From a beta proteobacterium AAP99 (GTDB taxonomy: Bacteria > Pseudomonadota > Gammaproteobacteria > Burkholderiales > Burkholderiaceae_C), in contig LJIA01000021.1 in assembly GCA_001295775.1 (NCBI GenBank), positions 22,252 to 86,251 on the forward strand: 64,000 nucleotides of DNA, written 5' to 3'. Numbering within the stretch: position 1 is the first letter of the stretch; every line of letters begins with the position of its first letter. The notes beneath the pieces are model-generated. The model was given only the letters and a program-made list of their open reading frames with translations, did no database searches and was not told where the DNA came from. The position numbers and the translations under genes were made by a program. Of the stretch, positions 45,957-54,578 are shown one piece after another.

Positions 45957-48683
45957 ATGCGTACGCTTCGTGAATTCGCTGGAATGGTGGTGACTGTCTG
46001 TGTGCTGTGCGCTGTGGGCGCGCCTGCGAGTGCGCAGACCACCCCAGAGGGCCAGCTTCGAGCGGTCGAAGCCCAGCTGCGGGCAATCCTGCAGGGGCTG
46101 ACTGAGGCCGCGAGCGCTCCAAACACGTCTGAGGAGCAACGTCGGGCCATCGAAGCGCAGATGCGAGCGCTGCGCGAGCGCATCGAGGCCGCCGGCATGC
46201 GCACATCCGACACTGCGGACGGCAAGGGCGCTGCAGCGCCTGCCATTGACGCACGACCCGATCCGAATGATCCCTTTGCACCGCTACCGCCCAATTCATC
46301 CCTCGCAGCCGAAGGGCGCGCGGCTCTGCGGCGTTCGACGCTCGTGAACTTTGATGCGCTCCCCTTGCATGTCGCCGGCGAGAGATGCAAGACGCCGACA
46401 GGTCTTCCGCTTTCGGCGGTTGCCCGCAACAAGCGCAAGGACTCCAGTGCGCCCGAGATGTACTACCACGGGGATCACGTGGAGTGTCGTCCCGTGGGCG
46501 AGGGCGTCATCGAGTGGCGCTACCCCGATGGCAAGCGCGAACGCTGGGTAGGCGCGGTGACCGAGTTGATCGAGATGACGCCCGGCTTCCTAAGCGTGAA
46601 CCTCGAAGGCCAGGGCCGTGCGATCCCGAACGGACGAGGGTGGTGGCTCCGGGGTGCATACGATCTTATGTGGGCGCTCGACGTGCAGTTTCGGCCGCCG
46701 ACGAGTGTCGATCCGCGCAAGGGAGAGACTGTCGGTGTTCTCCTGATCGGGCGGCCGCGTGCCGTTGCGGGACTCCTCGACCGGAGCCGAAGCGGAACCG
46801 TTCCGTCCGTCTTTGTTCTGGAGAGCCGAACGAGCGGGCCCTGGCCGCTTCGATTTCCTGCGCAATGGGAGGGCGGTCGGATAAGCGCCCAACTCCTTCA
46901 GGACTCTATGTGGCGCGTGGCCGAGCCGGGCCGAATGCACGCACTGATTCCGGGTACCGACAGTCGCGTGGCCATGGACGGCGAGTTCAAGATCGCGCAG
47001 TACAAGGGTGACGACTGGCTGAGCTGGCTAAAAGGCAATCCAGCTCCGAATCAGGTGCTGTACTTCGCGAGCGACGGAGTCCAGACGGCGGCGCAGTTCG
47101 ACCTGCAGCGACCTGGCGGCACCGCGGAGGACATGGCGGGCAAGCGCGTTCTGGTCACATTGCCCAAGCCACGCGCCGGGCTGCCCGCGGGACGCTACGC
47201 CATCGACGCACCGCCAGGCACCTCCTGGGCAGCCCTGGACGAGCTGCTTCGCAACCCGCTTCTCTTGCCTGTGGACGGCGCCACGCTGGCCGCCGCGCCG
47301 CCCGTCCCTCCCGAGTGCGCATCCCTGCTAAAGGCGGTGCCAAGTGGCTGGGTTCCGTGGGGGCCAAGTTGTCAGATGGAGCCGGGCGGAGACGGTGCGG
47401 CCTTCCGCTCAATGCGTGTACTGCAAGCGGGCAACTCGCAAATCCTGTTCCTCGGCCTGACTTCGGACGGGCAAGTCGCAGCGGGGCTGTTGCGCGTGCC
47501 GTCCTATCCAGAACCGCCCTCGGAGCGAATGGAGCAGTGGTCTGCCAGTCTGGGCCTCCTCGGCACGAAGCTCGTGCTGGTCGGCCGGGGCCAGTACGTC
47601 ACGCCAAGCTTCATGTGGCAGGGTGAGTTCCAGGACATGCTTCCGCATGGCGAGGGGCAATGCACCAACCCGGACGCCGGTGGCAACCCGCGCATTCTTG
47701 AGCCCTGCACCATGGTGCGCGGCGAGCGCATTGATGAAGTGCACCGTATTCGTGTGGCACGAGCCGAAACCCTGCGTCGGATACAGGCGGCCGAGGAACG
47801 GGCCGCCCGTGCGCGAGAGCAGGAGCAAGCGCGTATTGCGCGCGCGCAGCGAGAACGCGACGCACTTGAGGAAGAGATGGAGGAGCGTCGCCGTCGCCGT
47901 GAGCAGGCTGAAGAGGATGCTGCGGGACGGCAGGCCATCGTGAATGCGATCCGGGGCGTGGGGCAGAGCTTTGCGCAGGCCAACGCCGACATGCAGCGGC
48001 AGCGCCAGGCCAACCAGGCCATCATGGACAGCTATCAGCAGGACGTAGCGCGGCGCCGCGCGGCCGAGGAGCAGACCCGTCGCGAGGCCGAGGAACGCAG
48101 GCGACGCGAGCAGTTGGCGCAATCTGCGCCGGCCACCTCGAGCAGCGTGTCCACGCTGCGCAACCAGCAGGCCGACCAGGACCGCGCCTTGCAGGCCGCG
48201 CAGCAGCGTGCGCTGGATGAGCAGCGCCGGCGTCAGGAGGAGCAAGCCCGCCAGAGCGGCGCTGGCACGGGTAGCGCGGCAAGCGGCAGTGCGGGCGCCG
48301 GCGGCTCCGTGGCGGCCACGTCGTCCTCCGGCATCGTCACCGGCACGCCGCCGGCCGACCGCCGCCCCACGGGGCAGGGCAGTGGCGTGAACACCCAGCC
48401 CGCACCGATCCGCACCATCACACGGCCTTGGCGCTGGGAGTCCGTCAATGCGCGCAGCGAGGCCGAGGCGCGCGCCTCGGTCGAGGCGCGCATTCGCGAG
48501 AAGTGGGAGTGCTTGGCGCTGGCCGGGCAGACCACGCGCCTGTTCGTGGACCCTTCAAGCATCAGCTGCAGGCAGTACGGGATTCAGGACAAGCGCTGGA
48601 GCTGCAGCGCCAGCGGTACCTGCGAGATCTCCGGCCCGGGTCTCGGCGAGCCAAGCAAGGGCGGCGGTGCGAGTGCGCAATAG
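45957..48683 (+). CDS. Large exported coiled-coil protein of unknown function
   Basis: 908 aa from ATG 45957, with GAGG seven bases upstream. Signal peptide of ~26 residues (VVTVCVLCAVGAPASAQ). Residues 30-60 form a short amphipathic helix pair. Residues about 110-560 are a long mixed region with paired cysteines; it contains VIEWRYPDGKRERWVGAV and a MORN-like WQGEFQDMLPHGEGQC near 555-570. Residues about 590-725 are a strongly charged coiled coil rich in Glu, Arg and Gln. A Gly/Ser/Ala linker follows (about 755-800). The C-terminal ~75 residues form a small domain with four cysteines (WECLAL, SISCRQYG, RWSCSASGTCEIS). I recognise no family. It lies between two copies of the fasciclin 3' end. 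A periplasmic structural or envelope role is possible. Confidence 0.85.
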   Translation: MRTLREFAGMVVTVCVLCAVGAPASAQTTPEGQLRAVEAQLRAILQGLTEAASAPNTSEEQRRAIEAQMRALRERIEAAGMRTSDTADGKGAAAPAIDARPDPNDPFAPLPPNSSLAAEGRAALRRSTLVNFDALPLHVAGERCKTPTGLPLSAVARNKRKDSSAPEMYYHGDHVECRPVGEGVIEWRYPDGKRERWVGAVTELIEMTPGFLSVNLEGQGRAIPNGRGWWLRGAYDLMWALDVQFRPPTSVDPRKGETVGVLLIGRPRAVAGLLDRSRSGTVPSVFVLESRTSGPWPLRFPAQWEGGRISAQLLQDSMWRVAEPGRMHALIPGTDSRVAMDGEFKIAQYKGDDWLSWLKGNPAPNQVLYFASDGVQTAAQFDLQRPGGTAEDMAGKRVLVTLPKPRAGLPAGRYAIDAPPGTSWAALDELLRNPLLLPVDGATLAAAPPVPPECASLLKAVPSGWVPWGPSCQMEPGGDGAAFRSMRVLQAGNSQILFLGLTSDGQVAAGLLRVPSYPEPPSERMEQWSASLGLLGTKLVLVGRGQYVTPSFMWQGEFQDMLPHGEGQCTNPDAGGNPRILEPCTMVRGERIDEVHRIRVARAETLRRIQAAEERAARAREQEQARIARAQRERDALEEEMEERRRRREQAEEDAAGRQAIVNAIRGVGQSFAQANADMQRQRQANQAIMDSYQQDVARRRAAEEQTRREAEERRRREQLAQSAPATSSSVSTLRNQQADQDRALQAAQQRALDEQRRRQEEQARQSGAGTGSAASGSAGAGGSVAATSSSGIVTGTPPADRRPTGQGSGVNTQPAPIRTITRPWRWESVNARSEAEARASVEARIREKWECLALAGQTTRLFVDPSSISCRQYGIQDKRWSCSASGTCEISGPGLGEPSKGGGASAQ

Positions 48684-48748
48684 CCGAGCCGGCCGACGGC
48701 CGCCCGGCTCTCAGCCGTGGACACGGTGCCGGCGGCGGGTTCACCTGG

Positions 48749-48815
48749 CTTCTCGCTTGTCTGGCGCGGCTTTCCAGCCATTTTGGTCTGAAGAGCCGCG
48801 CCAAATGGACATCTA
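48749..48815 (+). repeat. Dispersed hairpin repeat, copy 3
   Basis: Matches TTCTCGCTTGTCTGGCGCGG, CTTTCCAGCCATTTTGG and TCTGAAGAGCCGCGCC. GGCGGCGGG precedes it as in copy 2. It begins 66 bases after the unknown gene ends. Confidence 0.82.
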
Positions 48816-49001
48816 GCGGCGCAGGGGGCTTGCGCTGGCATGCGCAAGCTCTTCGCGCGGCCCCGGACGTGTCCGGCGAAATGCCGCACTCAGCGCCAGA
48901 AGGACATCTGGGGGGCAGGCATCTCGCGCGGCGCAGGACGGGGCCCGCCAAACGCTTCGCCGGACCTTTGGGCCGGGTCTCGATCTTCAAGCGCTCTAAA
49001 G
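48816..49001. other. Gene-free part of the 408-base gap 48684-49091
   Basis: The gap holds dispersed repeat copy 3 on its left and the terminator of the fasciclin gene on its right. Between them I see no gene or promoter; GCGCAAGC/GCGCTC-rich segments only. Confidence 0.6.
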
Positions 49002-49272
49002 AGCAAAGCCCGCCAACATGACGCTGGCGGGCTTTGAGCTTTCTTGCGCGAGCGCCGCGAAGCGCTCGCTCACTTCAGGACTGCGTCACGCTCAGGGCGC
49101 GGGCAGGATCACGCGGGGGCTGATGACGTGGATCACGCCGTTGCTGGCGCGCACGTCGGTCAGGACAATGTCGCTGGTGCGGTTGCGGGCATCGGTGATC
49201 GTCAGGGTGCTGCCGTTGGCGGCCACGCGGAAGGTCTGGCCCTGGAGGGTGGTGATCGGCGTGTTCAGCGGC
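49002..49272. repeat. 271-base direct repeat, right copy
   Basis: Partner of 45496-45767, in the same orientation. Here it is the intact 3' end and terminator of the fasciclin gene. Confidence 0.93.
49005..49035 (-). terminator. Terminator of the fasciclin gene
   Basis: AAAGCCCGCCA and TGGCGGGCTTT pair perfectly around a 9-base loop, 57 bases after the stop codon on the minus strand. It could also stop plus-strand transcripts from the unknown gene. Confidence 0.85.
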
Positions 49273-50504
49273 ACCTGGGCGCGCAGCACCTGACCGTTCA
49301 CCACGTGGTACTGCAGCACGGTGGTCAGCAGGCTTTGGTTGGCCAGCAGGGCGGCCTGGGTCACGTTGAGTTCGGTCAGCAGCGCCGCAAACGCGTCATT
49401 GGTGGGGGCGAACACGGTCAGCGGGGCGGTGCCGGTCAGGGCGGTGGCGATGGCCGGGGCCGCGGCGCCCACGGCAGCGCGCAGGGTGCTGAAGGCGGGG
49501 ATCACGCTGGCGGTCTGGGCAATGTTCAGCTGGCCCTGGGGCAGCAGCACCGCGTCCACCACATGGATGACGCCGTTGCTGGCGCGGATGTCGGTGGCCG
49601 TGATGTTGACCTGGCGGGTGAGGGCATCGGTGATGCGCAGGCCGGTGCCGGCCGCGGCCACGGTGAAGGTGCCCGTCTGCAGGGTGGCGATCGGTGTGTT
49701 GGTGGGCACTTGCGCGCGCAGCACGGTGCCGTTCACGGCGTGGTACAGCAGGATTTGCTCAACCAGCGCCGGTGCGGCCAGCAGCTGTGCAGGGGTCAGC
49801 CCCAGATTGCCGAGCAGGCTGGTGAAGGCGGCATCCGTGGGTGCGAACACGGTGGTGGCCGTGGTGCCGGTCAGGCGTGCGCCCACGGCGGTGGAGGTGC
49901 CCACGGCCGCGAGCAGCGTGGAGAAGCCTGGAATCACGCGGGCCGTCTGGGCGATGTTCAGTGCGCCCTGGGGCAGGATCACGCGGTCAATGGTGTGGAT
50001 GACGCCGTTTGTGGCGCGGGCATCCGTGGCGGTGATGGTGGCGTTGCGGCCCAGCGCGTCGGTGATGGTCAGGGTGTTGCCGGAGGCTGCCACTGTGAAG
50101 GTGCCGCCCTGCACGGTGGTGATGGCTGTGCCGGCCGGCACTTGCGCACGCAGCACCTGGCCCGGCAGCACGTGATAAGTGAGGATGGACGTCAGCAGGG
50201 GGCGGTTGGCGGGGTCGAGCAGCTGGGCGGAGGTCAGGCCCAGGCTGCCCAGCAGATCTGCAAACGCGGCGTTGGTGGGCGCAAACACCGTGAACGGGCC
50301 GGGGCCGGACAGCGTGCTCACCAGCCCGGCGCTCTGCACCGCGGCGACCAGGGTGGAGAAGTCACTGGAATTGGCGGCCGTCTGGACGATGTTCAGGGTG
50401 GGGGCGGGCGGCGGCGCGGGGTCGTCGCTGCCGCAGGCGGCCAGGCCGGCGGCCATCAGTGGCACAGCGAGCCACTTGGCCAGTCGTTGCAGGGTCTGCT
50501 TCAT
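49092..50504 (-). CDS. Lipoprotein with three tandem fasciclin (FAS1) domains
   Basis: 470 aa. Lipoprotein signal with lipobox LAAC, so Cys24 is lipidated; next residues GSDDPAP. Three FAS1 domains follow, at about 37-175, 176-320 and 321-470. Each has the pattern NIAQTA...FSTL, TVFAPTN/DAAF, LL.YH...G.VLRAQVP, and D/S.RA.NGVIH.ID. The domains are closely similar to each other. FAS1 proteins mediate adhesion or matrix association; single-domain bacterial versions are often secreted, and a three-domain lipoprotein is less usual. It probably sits in the outer membrane. Upstream (50505-50880) there is no sigma/anti-sigma pair of the type often linked to bacterial FAS1 genes. Confidence 0.95.
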   Translation of the reverse strand: MKQTLQRLAKWLAVPLMAAGLAACGSDDPAPPPAPTLNIVQTAANSSDFSTLVAAVQSAGLVSTLSGPGPFTVFAPTNAAFADLLGSLGLTSAQLLDPANRPLLTSILTYHVLPGQVLRAQVPAGTAITTVQGGTFTVAASGNTLTITDALGRNATITATDARATNGVIHTIDRVILPQGALNIAQTARVIPGFSTLLAAVGTSTAVGARLTGTTATTVFAPTDAAFTSLLGNLGLTPAQLLAAPALVEQILLYHAVNGTVLRAQVPTNTPIATLQTGTFTVAAAGTGLRITDALTRQVNITATDIRASNGVIHVVDAVLLPQGQLNIAQTASVIPAFSTLRAAVGAAAPAIATALTGTAPLTVFAPTNDAFAALLTELNVTQAALLANQSLLTTVLQYHVVNGQVLRAQVPLNTPITTLQGQTFRVAANGSTLTITDARNRTSDIVLTDVRASNGVIHVISPRVILPAP

Positions 50505-50880
50505 GGGAGGGTTCCTTCGCTGAGAAGATCGGGTGATGCGGACCTTCGGCAGAGAAGATCCGCGGGGACGGTTCGGGCTGCTTCGTGCGTCGGCCCTGGT
50601 GCCGTCTGTTCGTGAAAGGCTGAATTAACAACCGTTCGGGAGCGAAAGATACTTAACAGTACAGAAACGAAACCACAGGGTATTCACGGGTGGAGGGGCA
50701 ATCCCCAGCCCGGCGGCGGGGCAGGCCTGAGAGCGGCAAGGGCTTGATCGATTGTTCCTAGCAATCGGATTGCGAGATCTCATTGGCAATGATGAATGCG
50801 AATAACTATCGTTCTGTTCATGGCGATTGCGAGTGTCAATGAAGCTCGCCTCGTCCCCAACCCCTCCGGAAAGCCCCGCC
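50505..50880. promoter_or_regulatory. Divergent intergenic region with GCAATC palindrome and Fur-like box
   Basis: A 376-base gap with no gene, between the divergent fasciclin and DUF2061 genes. A perfect palindrome GCAATC-G-GATTGC lies at 50761-50773. AATGCGAATAACTATCGTT (50795-50813) matches a typical betaproteobacterial Fur box at about 15 of 19 positions. Both are candidate operators for the DUF2061 gene. The part from 50640 to 50670 is AT-rich and may hold the fasciclin promoter. Confidence 0.35.
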
Positions 50881-51135
50881 ATGCACATGCATCACACGCC
50901 CGCCAACAGTCTGATCAAGACCCTGACCTTTGCCGTGCTGCACTTCAGCGTGGCCTTCGGGGTGTCCTATCTCATTACCGGCAGCGCGCCCCTGGCCACC
51001 GCCATTGCGCTGATCGAGCCCGCCTGCAACACCGTGGCCTATTTCTTCCATGAGCGCGCATGGGCCCGCTGGGGCCAGCGCCGCGGCAATCAAGCCGCCG
51101 CGGCGCCGGTGCACGCCGCGCCGTTGCAGTCATGA
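50881..51135 (+). CDS. DUF2061 small membrane protein
   Basis: 84 aa from ATG 50881. The DUF2061 pattern is SLIKTLTFAVLHFSVAFGVSYLITGSAPLATAIALIEPACNTVAYFFHERAWARWG: two hydrophobic helices around a short loop and the invariant FHERAW end. Function is unknown; members are often linked to sulphate or redox genes. It overlaps the next small gene by four bases (ATGA). Confidence 0.87.
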   Translation: MHMHHTPANSLIKTLTFAVLHFSVAFGVSYLITGSAPLATAIALIEPACNTVAYFFHERAWARWGQRRGNQAAAAPVHAAPLQS

Positions 51136-51263
51136 GCCGCCAGCAAAAGCGGCAGCTGCGCCTGGCCGGTGGCGGCGCGCTCTGGGCGGTGGGCATGCTG
51201 GTGAGCCTGTCGGCCGTGGTGCAAGGCGCCATGGCGTGGCTGCAGCACGTGCACGTGGGGTGA
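51132..51263 (+). CDS. Tiny single-helix membrane protein coupled to the DUF2061 gene
   Basis: 43 aa. Basic N-terminus (MSRQQKRQLRLAGGG), one membrane helix (ALWAVGMLVSLSAVVQGAMAW) and a His-rich end (LQHVHVG). Its ATG overlaps the DUF2061 stop, which indicates translational coupling and supports it as a real gene. No family is recognised. Confidence 0.6.
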   Translation: MSRQQKRQLRLAGGGALWAVGMLVSLSAVVQGAMAWLQHVHVG

Positions 51264-51366
51264 CAGGCAGCGCCCTGTCGTGCAAGCCGGGCGTTGATCG
51301 CGCACTGAAGTGACCCGTCGCGGTGCATTGACCGCGTGGCGCACCTGCGCCGTAGCATCGGCGCCC

Positions 51367-52569
51367 ATGTCTTCGACGTCCACGCCTTCGACGCCCATGC
51401 CTCCTGATACCGAAGCGCAGCCCGCCGCCGCAGGCGCATCGCTGCGCACCTTCCCCTGCCGCGAGTGCGGCGCGCCGCTGGCCTTTGCGCCGGGCACGGG
51501 GCGGCTGAGCTGCCAGCGCTGCGGCACGCTCAATGAACTGCCGCAAAGCGACGCGGCCGAACTCAGCACCGCTCGCGAGGAGCTGGACTACCAGCGCTAC
51601 CTCGCCCGCGCCGCGGGGCAGGAGCCACAGATCGACGCGCACCCGGTGGTGTGCCCCGGCTGCGGGGCACAGACCCAGTTTGGCCAGAACATCGTGGCCA
51701 GCCGCTGCGCCTTCTGCGCCACGCCGATCGTCTCGGCCCAGGCACGCAGCCGCCGCATGATCCAGCCGCGGCTGGTGGCGCCGTTCAAATTGACGGCGGT
51801 GCAGGCGCAGGGCGTGTTTGCGCAGTGGATCGGCAGCCGCTGGTTTGCGCCGAATGCCCTGAAGCGCACGGTGCGGCAGATGAACACCACCGGCCAGGCG
51901 GGTGGCACGGAGACCGAGAACGGCGCGCGCGGCGTGTATCTGCCGTACTGGACCTTCGACGCCGCGAGCGACAGCAGTTACAGCGGCCAGAAGGGCATCC
52001 ATCGCACCGAGACCGAAACCCGCACCGACGCCAACGGCCAGCAGACCACGCAGAGCCGCACCGTGACGGACTGGTACAGCGTCTCGGGTGAGGTGCATCT
52101 GGCCTTTGACGACCAACTCGTGATCGCCTCACCCTCGGTGCCGGAGCATCTGGCTCGGGTGCTGGATCACTGGGACCTAAGCGCGCTGCAGCCCTACTCC
52201 GACGACTTCGTGGCCGGCTTTGTGGTCGAGGCCTACCAGCGCGGGTTGGAGCCGGGTTTCGAGCAGGCCAAGGAGGCCTTCGATGCCGCGATCGAGCAGG
52301 CCGTGCGCCGCGACATCGGCGGCGACGAGCAGCGCGTCCACCGCATCGACACGCAGTTCCGCGACATTCGCTTCAAGCACATCCTGCTGCCGGTGTGGAT
52401 CAGCGCCTACCAGTTCAACGGCAAGCGCTACAACGTGGTGGTGAACGGCCAGACCGGCGAGGTGGAAGGCGACCGGCCGTATTCAGTCTGGAAGATCCTC
52501 TTTGCCGTGCTGGCCGCGCTGTTGGTGGTCGGGCTGATCTATGTGTTTGCCGGTGGGATGCCGCAGTGA
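51367..52569 (+). CDS. Zinc-ribbon membrane protein, often mislabelled as PriA/helicase-like
   Basis: 400 aa from ATG 51367. Two zinc-ribbon pairs at the N-terminus: CRECG...CQRCG (about residues 31-54) and CPGCG...CAFCA (about 95-120). The middle (about 175-330) is a soluble domain with YLPYWTFDAASDSSYSGQKG and DLSALQPYSDDFVAGFVVEAYQ. The C-terminal segment KHILLPVWISAYQFNGKRYNVVVNGQTGEVEGDRPYS precedes one or two membrane helices (LFAVLAALLVVGLIYVFAGG). No helicase motif is present. Such proteins are widespread but uncharacterised; the ribbon may bind a partner or nucleic acid. Confidence 0.82.
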   Translation: MSSTSTPSTPMPPDTEAQPAAAGASLRTFPCRECGAPLAFAPGTGRLSCQRCGTLNELPQSDAAELSTAREELDYQRYLARAAGQEPQIDAHPVVCPGCGAQTQFGQNIVASRCAFCATPIVSAQARSRRMIQPRLVAPFKLTAVQAQGVFAQWIGSRWFAPNALKRTVRQMNTTGQAGGTETENGARGVYLPYWTFDAASDSSYSGQKGIHRTETETRTDANGQQTTQSRTVTDWYSVSGEVHLAFDDQLVIASPSVPEHLARVLDHWDLSALQPYSDDFVAGFVVEAYQRGLEPGFEQAKEAFDAAIEQAVRRDIGGDEQRVHRIDTQFRDIRFKHILLPVWISAYQFNGKRYNVVVNGQTGEVEGDRPYSVWKILFAVLAALLVVGLIYVFAGGMPQ

Positions 52570-52615
52570 TAGCGTCAATTACAAAATCGGCCATCAAATC
52601 AGCCAATCTCAAATA

Positions 52616-52682
52616 GGCTGAAACCGGCTTCTGATATGCGGAAAATCGGAATTGTCTTGCATGAAATAATTCGGTTTCAGCC
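52616..52682. repeat. Inverted repeat in AT-rich gap between convergent genes
   Basis: GGCTGAAACCG (52616-52626) and CGGTTTCAGCC (52672-52682) are perfectly complementary, 45 bases apart. The 124-base gap between the convergent genes is much AT-richer than its neighbours. Confidence 0.65.
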
Positions 52683-52693
52683 AAAGCTTATGC

Positions 52694-53656
52694 CTAAGCG
52701 TAAAGCTTGCGCACGGCCACCAGATTCTCCGCGCCCCAGCCGCGCGCCGCTGCCGCCGCAAACACCTGCTGCGCCTGCGCGGTGAGGGGCAGCGCCGCTG
52801 CGTTGCCGGAGGCCGCTGCGGCTGCATCCATCGCGTAGCCGAGATCCTTGTGGATGAGATCGATCGGGGCCTGCGGCGTGTCGTTGCCCGCCAGCATCAG
52901 ACCGGCGGCGCCGGCTGCAGCCGGGCTCATCACCGGCATGCTGCGCAGGGCCGCGAGGCTCGCGTCCACGTCCAGGCCGCTGCTGCGCGCAAAGCCCAGC
53001 AGCTCGGCCACGGCCGTGACCTGGATGCCGAACAAGGCATTCACCACCAGCTTCAGGCGCGCGCCGGCACCGGCGGCACCCACGTGATGCACTGCGCCGC
53101 CCAGGGCCGCCAGCGTGGGGCGCAGGGCGTCCACATCGGCCGCGGCACCGCCGGCCATGAAGATCAGCTGCCCGGCCTGCGCCTGGGGGCGTGAGCCGGC
53201 CACGGGCGCATCCACAAAGCGCACGCCGCGCTCGGCCGCGCGGGCGGCCAGCTCGTCGATCCAGGCCGGGCTGAGCGTGCTGCATTCCACAGCGATGGCG
53301 CCGGGCCGCATGGCCGCCAGTGCGCCGTGCTGTGGGTGCAGCCACACCTCGCGCGAGGCGGCGTCGTCAAACACCATGCTGAAGACGATGTCCTCGCCAC
53401 GGGCCGCATCGGCGGGTGTGGCCTGCGCCTGTGCCCCCTGCGCCGCGAGCGTCTGCACCGCTGCCGCAGAGCGGTTCCAGACGCTCAGGCTGTGGCCGGC
53501 CGACAGCAGTCGCACCGCCATGCGCGAGCCCATGGCCCCCAGGCCGATGAAGCCGATGGTGGGCAGTTCTGTGGCTTGACTTGCGGGCGTCGGGGTAAGC
53601 GCTGCGCCTGCAGTCGGGATCACGCGGGTCGAGGTGGAGGCGGTCTGGTTGAGCAT
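52694..53656 (-). CDS. NAD(P)-dependent oxidoreductase, 3-hydroxyisobutyrate dehydrogenase family
   Basis: 320 aa from ATG 53656. After a 30-residue low-complexity N-terminus comes the Rossmann motif GFIGLGAMGSRMA (GxGxxG at about 38-43). Then VFDD, ECSTLSP and DAPVAGSRPQAQAGQLIFMAGG (substrate motif), and KLVVNALFGIQV carrying the catalytic lysine. The family reduces beta-hydroxyacids or tartronate/succinic semialdehyde; the precise substrate cannot be read. It is upstream of nothing obviously metabolic, but lies 170 bases from the AhpD-like gene on the same strand. Confidence 0.88.
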   Translation of the reverse strand: MLNQTASTSTRVIPTAGAALTPTPASQATELPTIGFIGLGAMGSRMAVRLLSAGHSLSVWNRSAAAVQTLAAQGAQAQATPADAARGEDIVFSMVFDDAASREVWLHPQHGALAAMRPGAIAVECSTLSPAWIDELAARAAERGVRFVDAPVAGSRPQAQAGQLIFMAGGAAADVDALRPTLAALGGAVHHVGAAGAGARLKLVVNALFGIQVTAVAELLGFARSSGLDVDASLAALRSMPVMSPAAAGAAGLMLAGNDTPQAPIDLIHKDLGYAMDAAAAASGNAAALPLTAQAQQVFAAAAARGWGAENLVAVRKLYA

Positions 53657-53826
53657 GATGAGACTCCGGAACGTGGCGGTGGGTGAGCGATTGGATGGCC
53701 GGAAAGCGGGAAGGAGGAGCGGCAATCTTTGTGTCGCCGCCTGCGCGCGCCCGCACCGCCCGGCGGGCGGGCAGTGCGTGGGCAATGTGCGGGTGAGCGC
53801 AGGCGGTCGGGTTCAGCGGCCGCGGA

Positions 53827-54411
53827 TCATGCGTTGGCCACCTTCAGGGCGCTCGCGCGGTCCTTGGGGTGCGTCCAGGTCAGCGCTTTCACGGGAGCGT
53901 CGATCTCCGTGTGCGCGATCGCATTGGTGAAGTTGGACAGCAGCTTGGCGGCCAGACCCACAAGCACTTCGAGCGCCTGGCGCTTGGTGAAACCTGCGTC
54001 CAGGAAGGTCTGCAACGCGGCGTCGCCAATGTGGCCGCGCTGGTTCAGCAGCTCGCGGCTGTAGGTGCGCAGGGCTTCAAGGCGTGCATCGGCCAGGGGC
54101 GTGCCTTCGCGCAGGGCCTCGATCACGTCGGCCGGCATGCCGCTCATCTTCATGAGCATGGAGTGGCCGGGCATGCAGTAGTGGCAGTTGTTCTCGTAGT
54201 TGGAGGTCTGCATCACCACCTGCTGCTCCAGCGGCGTGAGCGTGGTGCCCTGGGTGAAGGTGTCCCAGGTGTCCATGTAGGCCTCGTAGACCGCGGGCGC
54301 TTCGGCCATCACGGCGTGCAGGTTGGGCAGGAAGCCCCAGGCCTTGAGCGAGCGCTGGACCAGCGGCTGGCTTTCGATGGGGGCGTTGTCCTTGGTGTAG
54401 TAGGTGAACAT
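53827..54411 (-). CDS. AhpD/carboxymuconolactone decarboxylase-like protein
   Basis: 194 aa from ATG 54411. The CxxC-x3-H motif is C76-HY-C79-x3-H83 in NYENNCHYCMPGHS, typical of alkylhydroperoxidase AhpD-type proteins. The first ~60 residues and the SNF-NAIAHTEIDAP tail are family-typical. It probably has peroxidase or redox-active thiol activity. It is divergent from a LysR gene with a palindromic site between them, so it is likely the LysR target. Confidence 0.87.
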   Translation of the reverse strand: MFTYYTKDNAPIESQPLVQRSLKAWGFLPNLHAVMAEAPAVYEAYMDTWDTFTQGTTLTPLEQQVVMQTSNYENNCHYCMPGHSMLMKMSGMPADVIEALREGTPLADARLEALRTYSRELLNQRGHIGDAALQTFLDAGFTKRQALEVLVGLAAKLLSNFTNAIAHTEIDAPVKALTWTHPKDRASALKVANA

Positions 54412-54551
54412 GATGTGGATTCCTTGTGGGCTGATTGGGGAAGCGAAGGGCAGCGGCCTGCCGGTTCGGGTGCCCGGATCGCGCTGTGCGTTCAGGGCAT
54501 GGAGGCAAGATAGGTCGCGCTCATGAAGCAATAAATAGCTGATTGAGGAAA

Positions 54552-54578
54552 TGATTCGTGCTGCAATTGCATGAATCA
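54552..54578. promoter_or_regulatory. Candidate LysR operator between lysR and the AhpD-like gene
   Basis: TGATTC (54552-54557) and GAATCA (54573-54578) form an interrupted palindrome around the perfect palindrome TGCAATTGCA (54562-54571). It lies 22 bases before the lysR start codon. Confidence 0.55.

Noticed and set aside
45767..49001. Insertion sequence or integron around the unknown 908-aa gene
   Set aside because: No transposase or integrase gene and no terminal inverted repeats at the homology breakpoint. The direct repeat is a gene end, not a target-site duplication.
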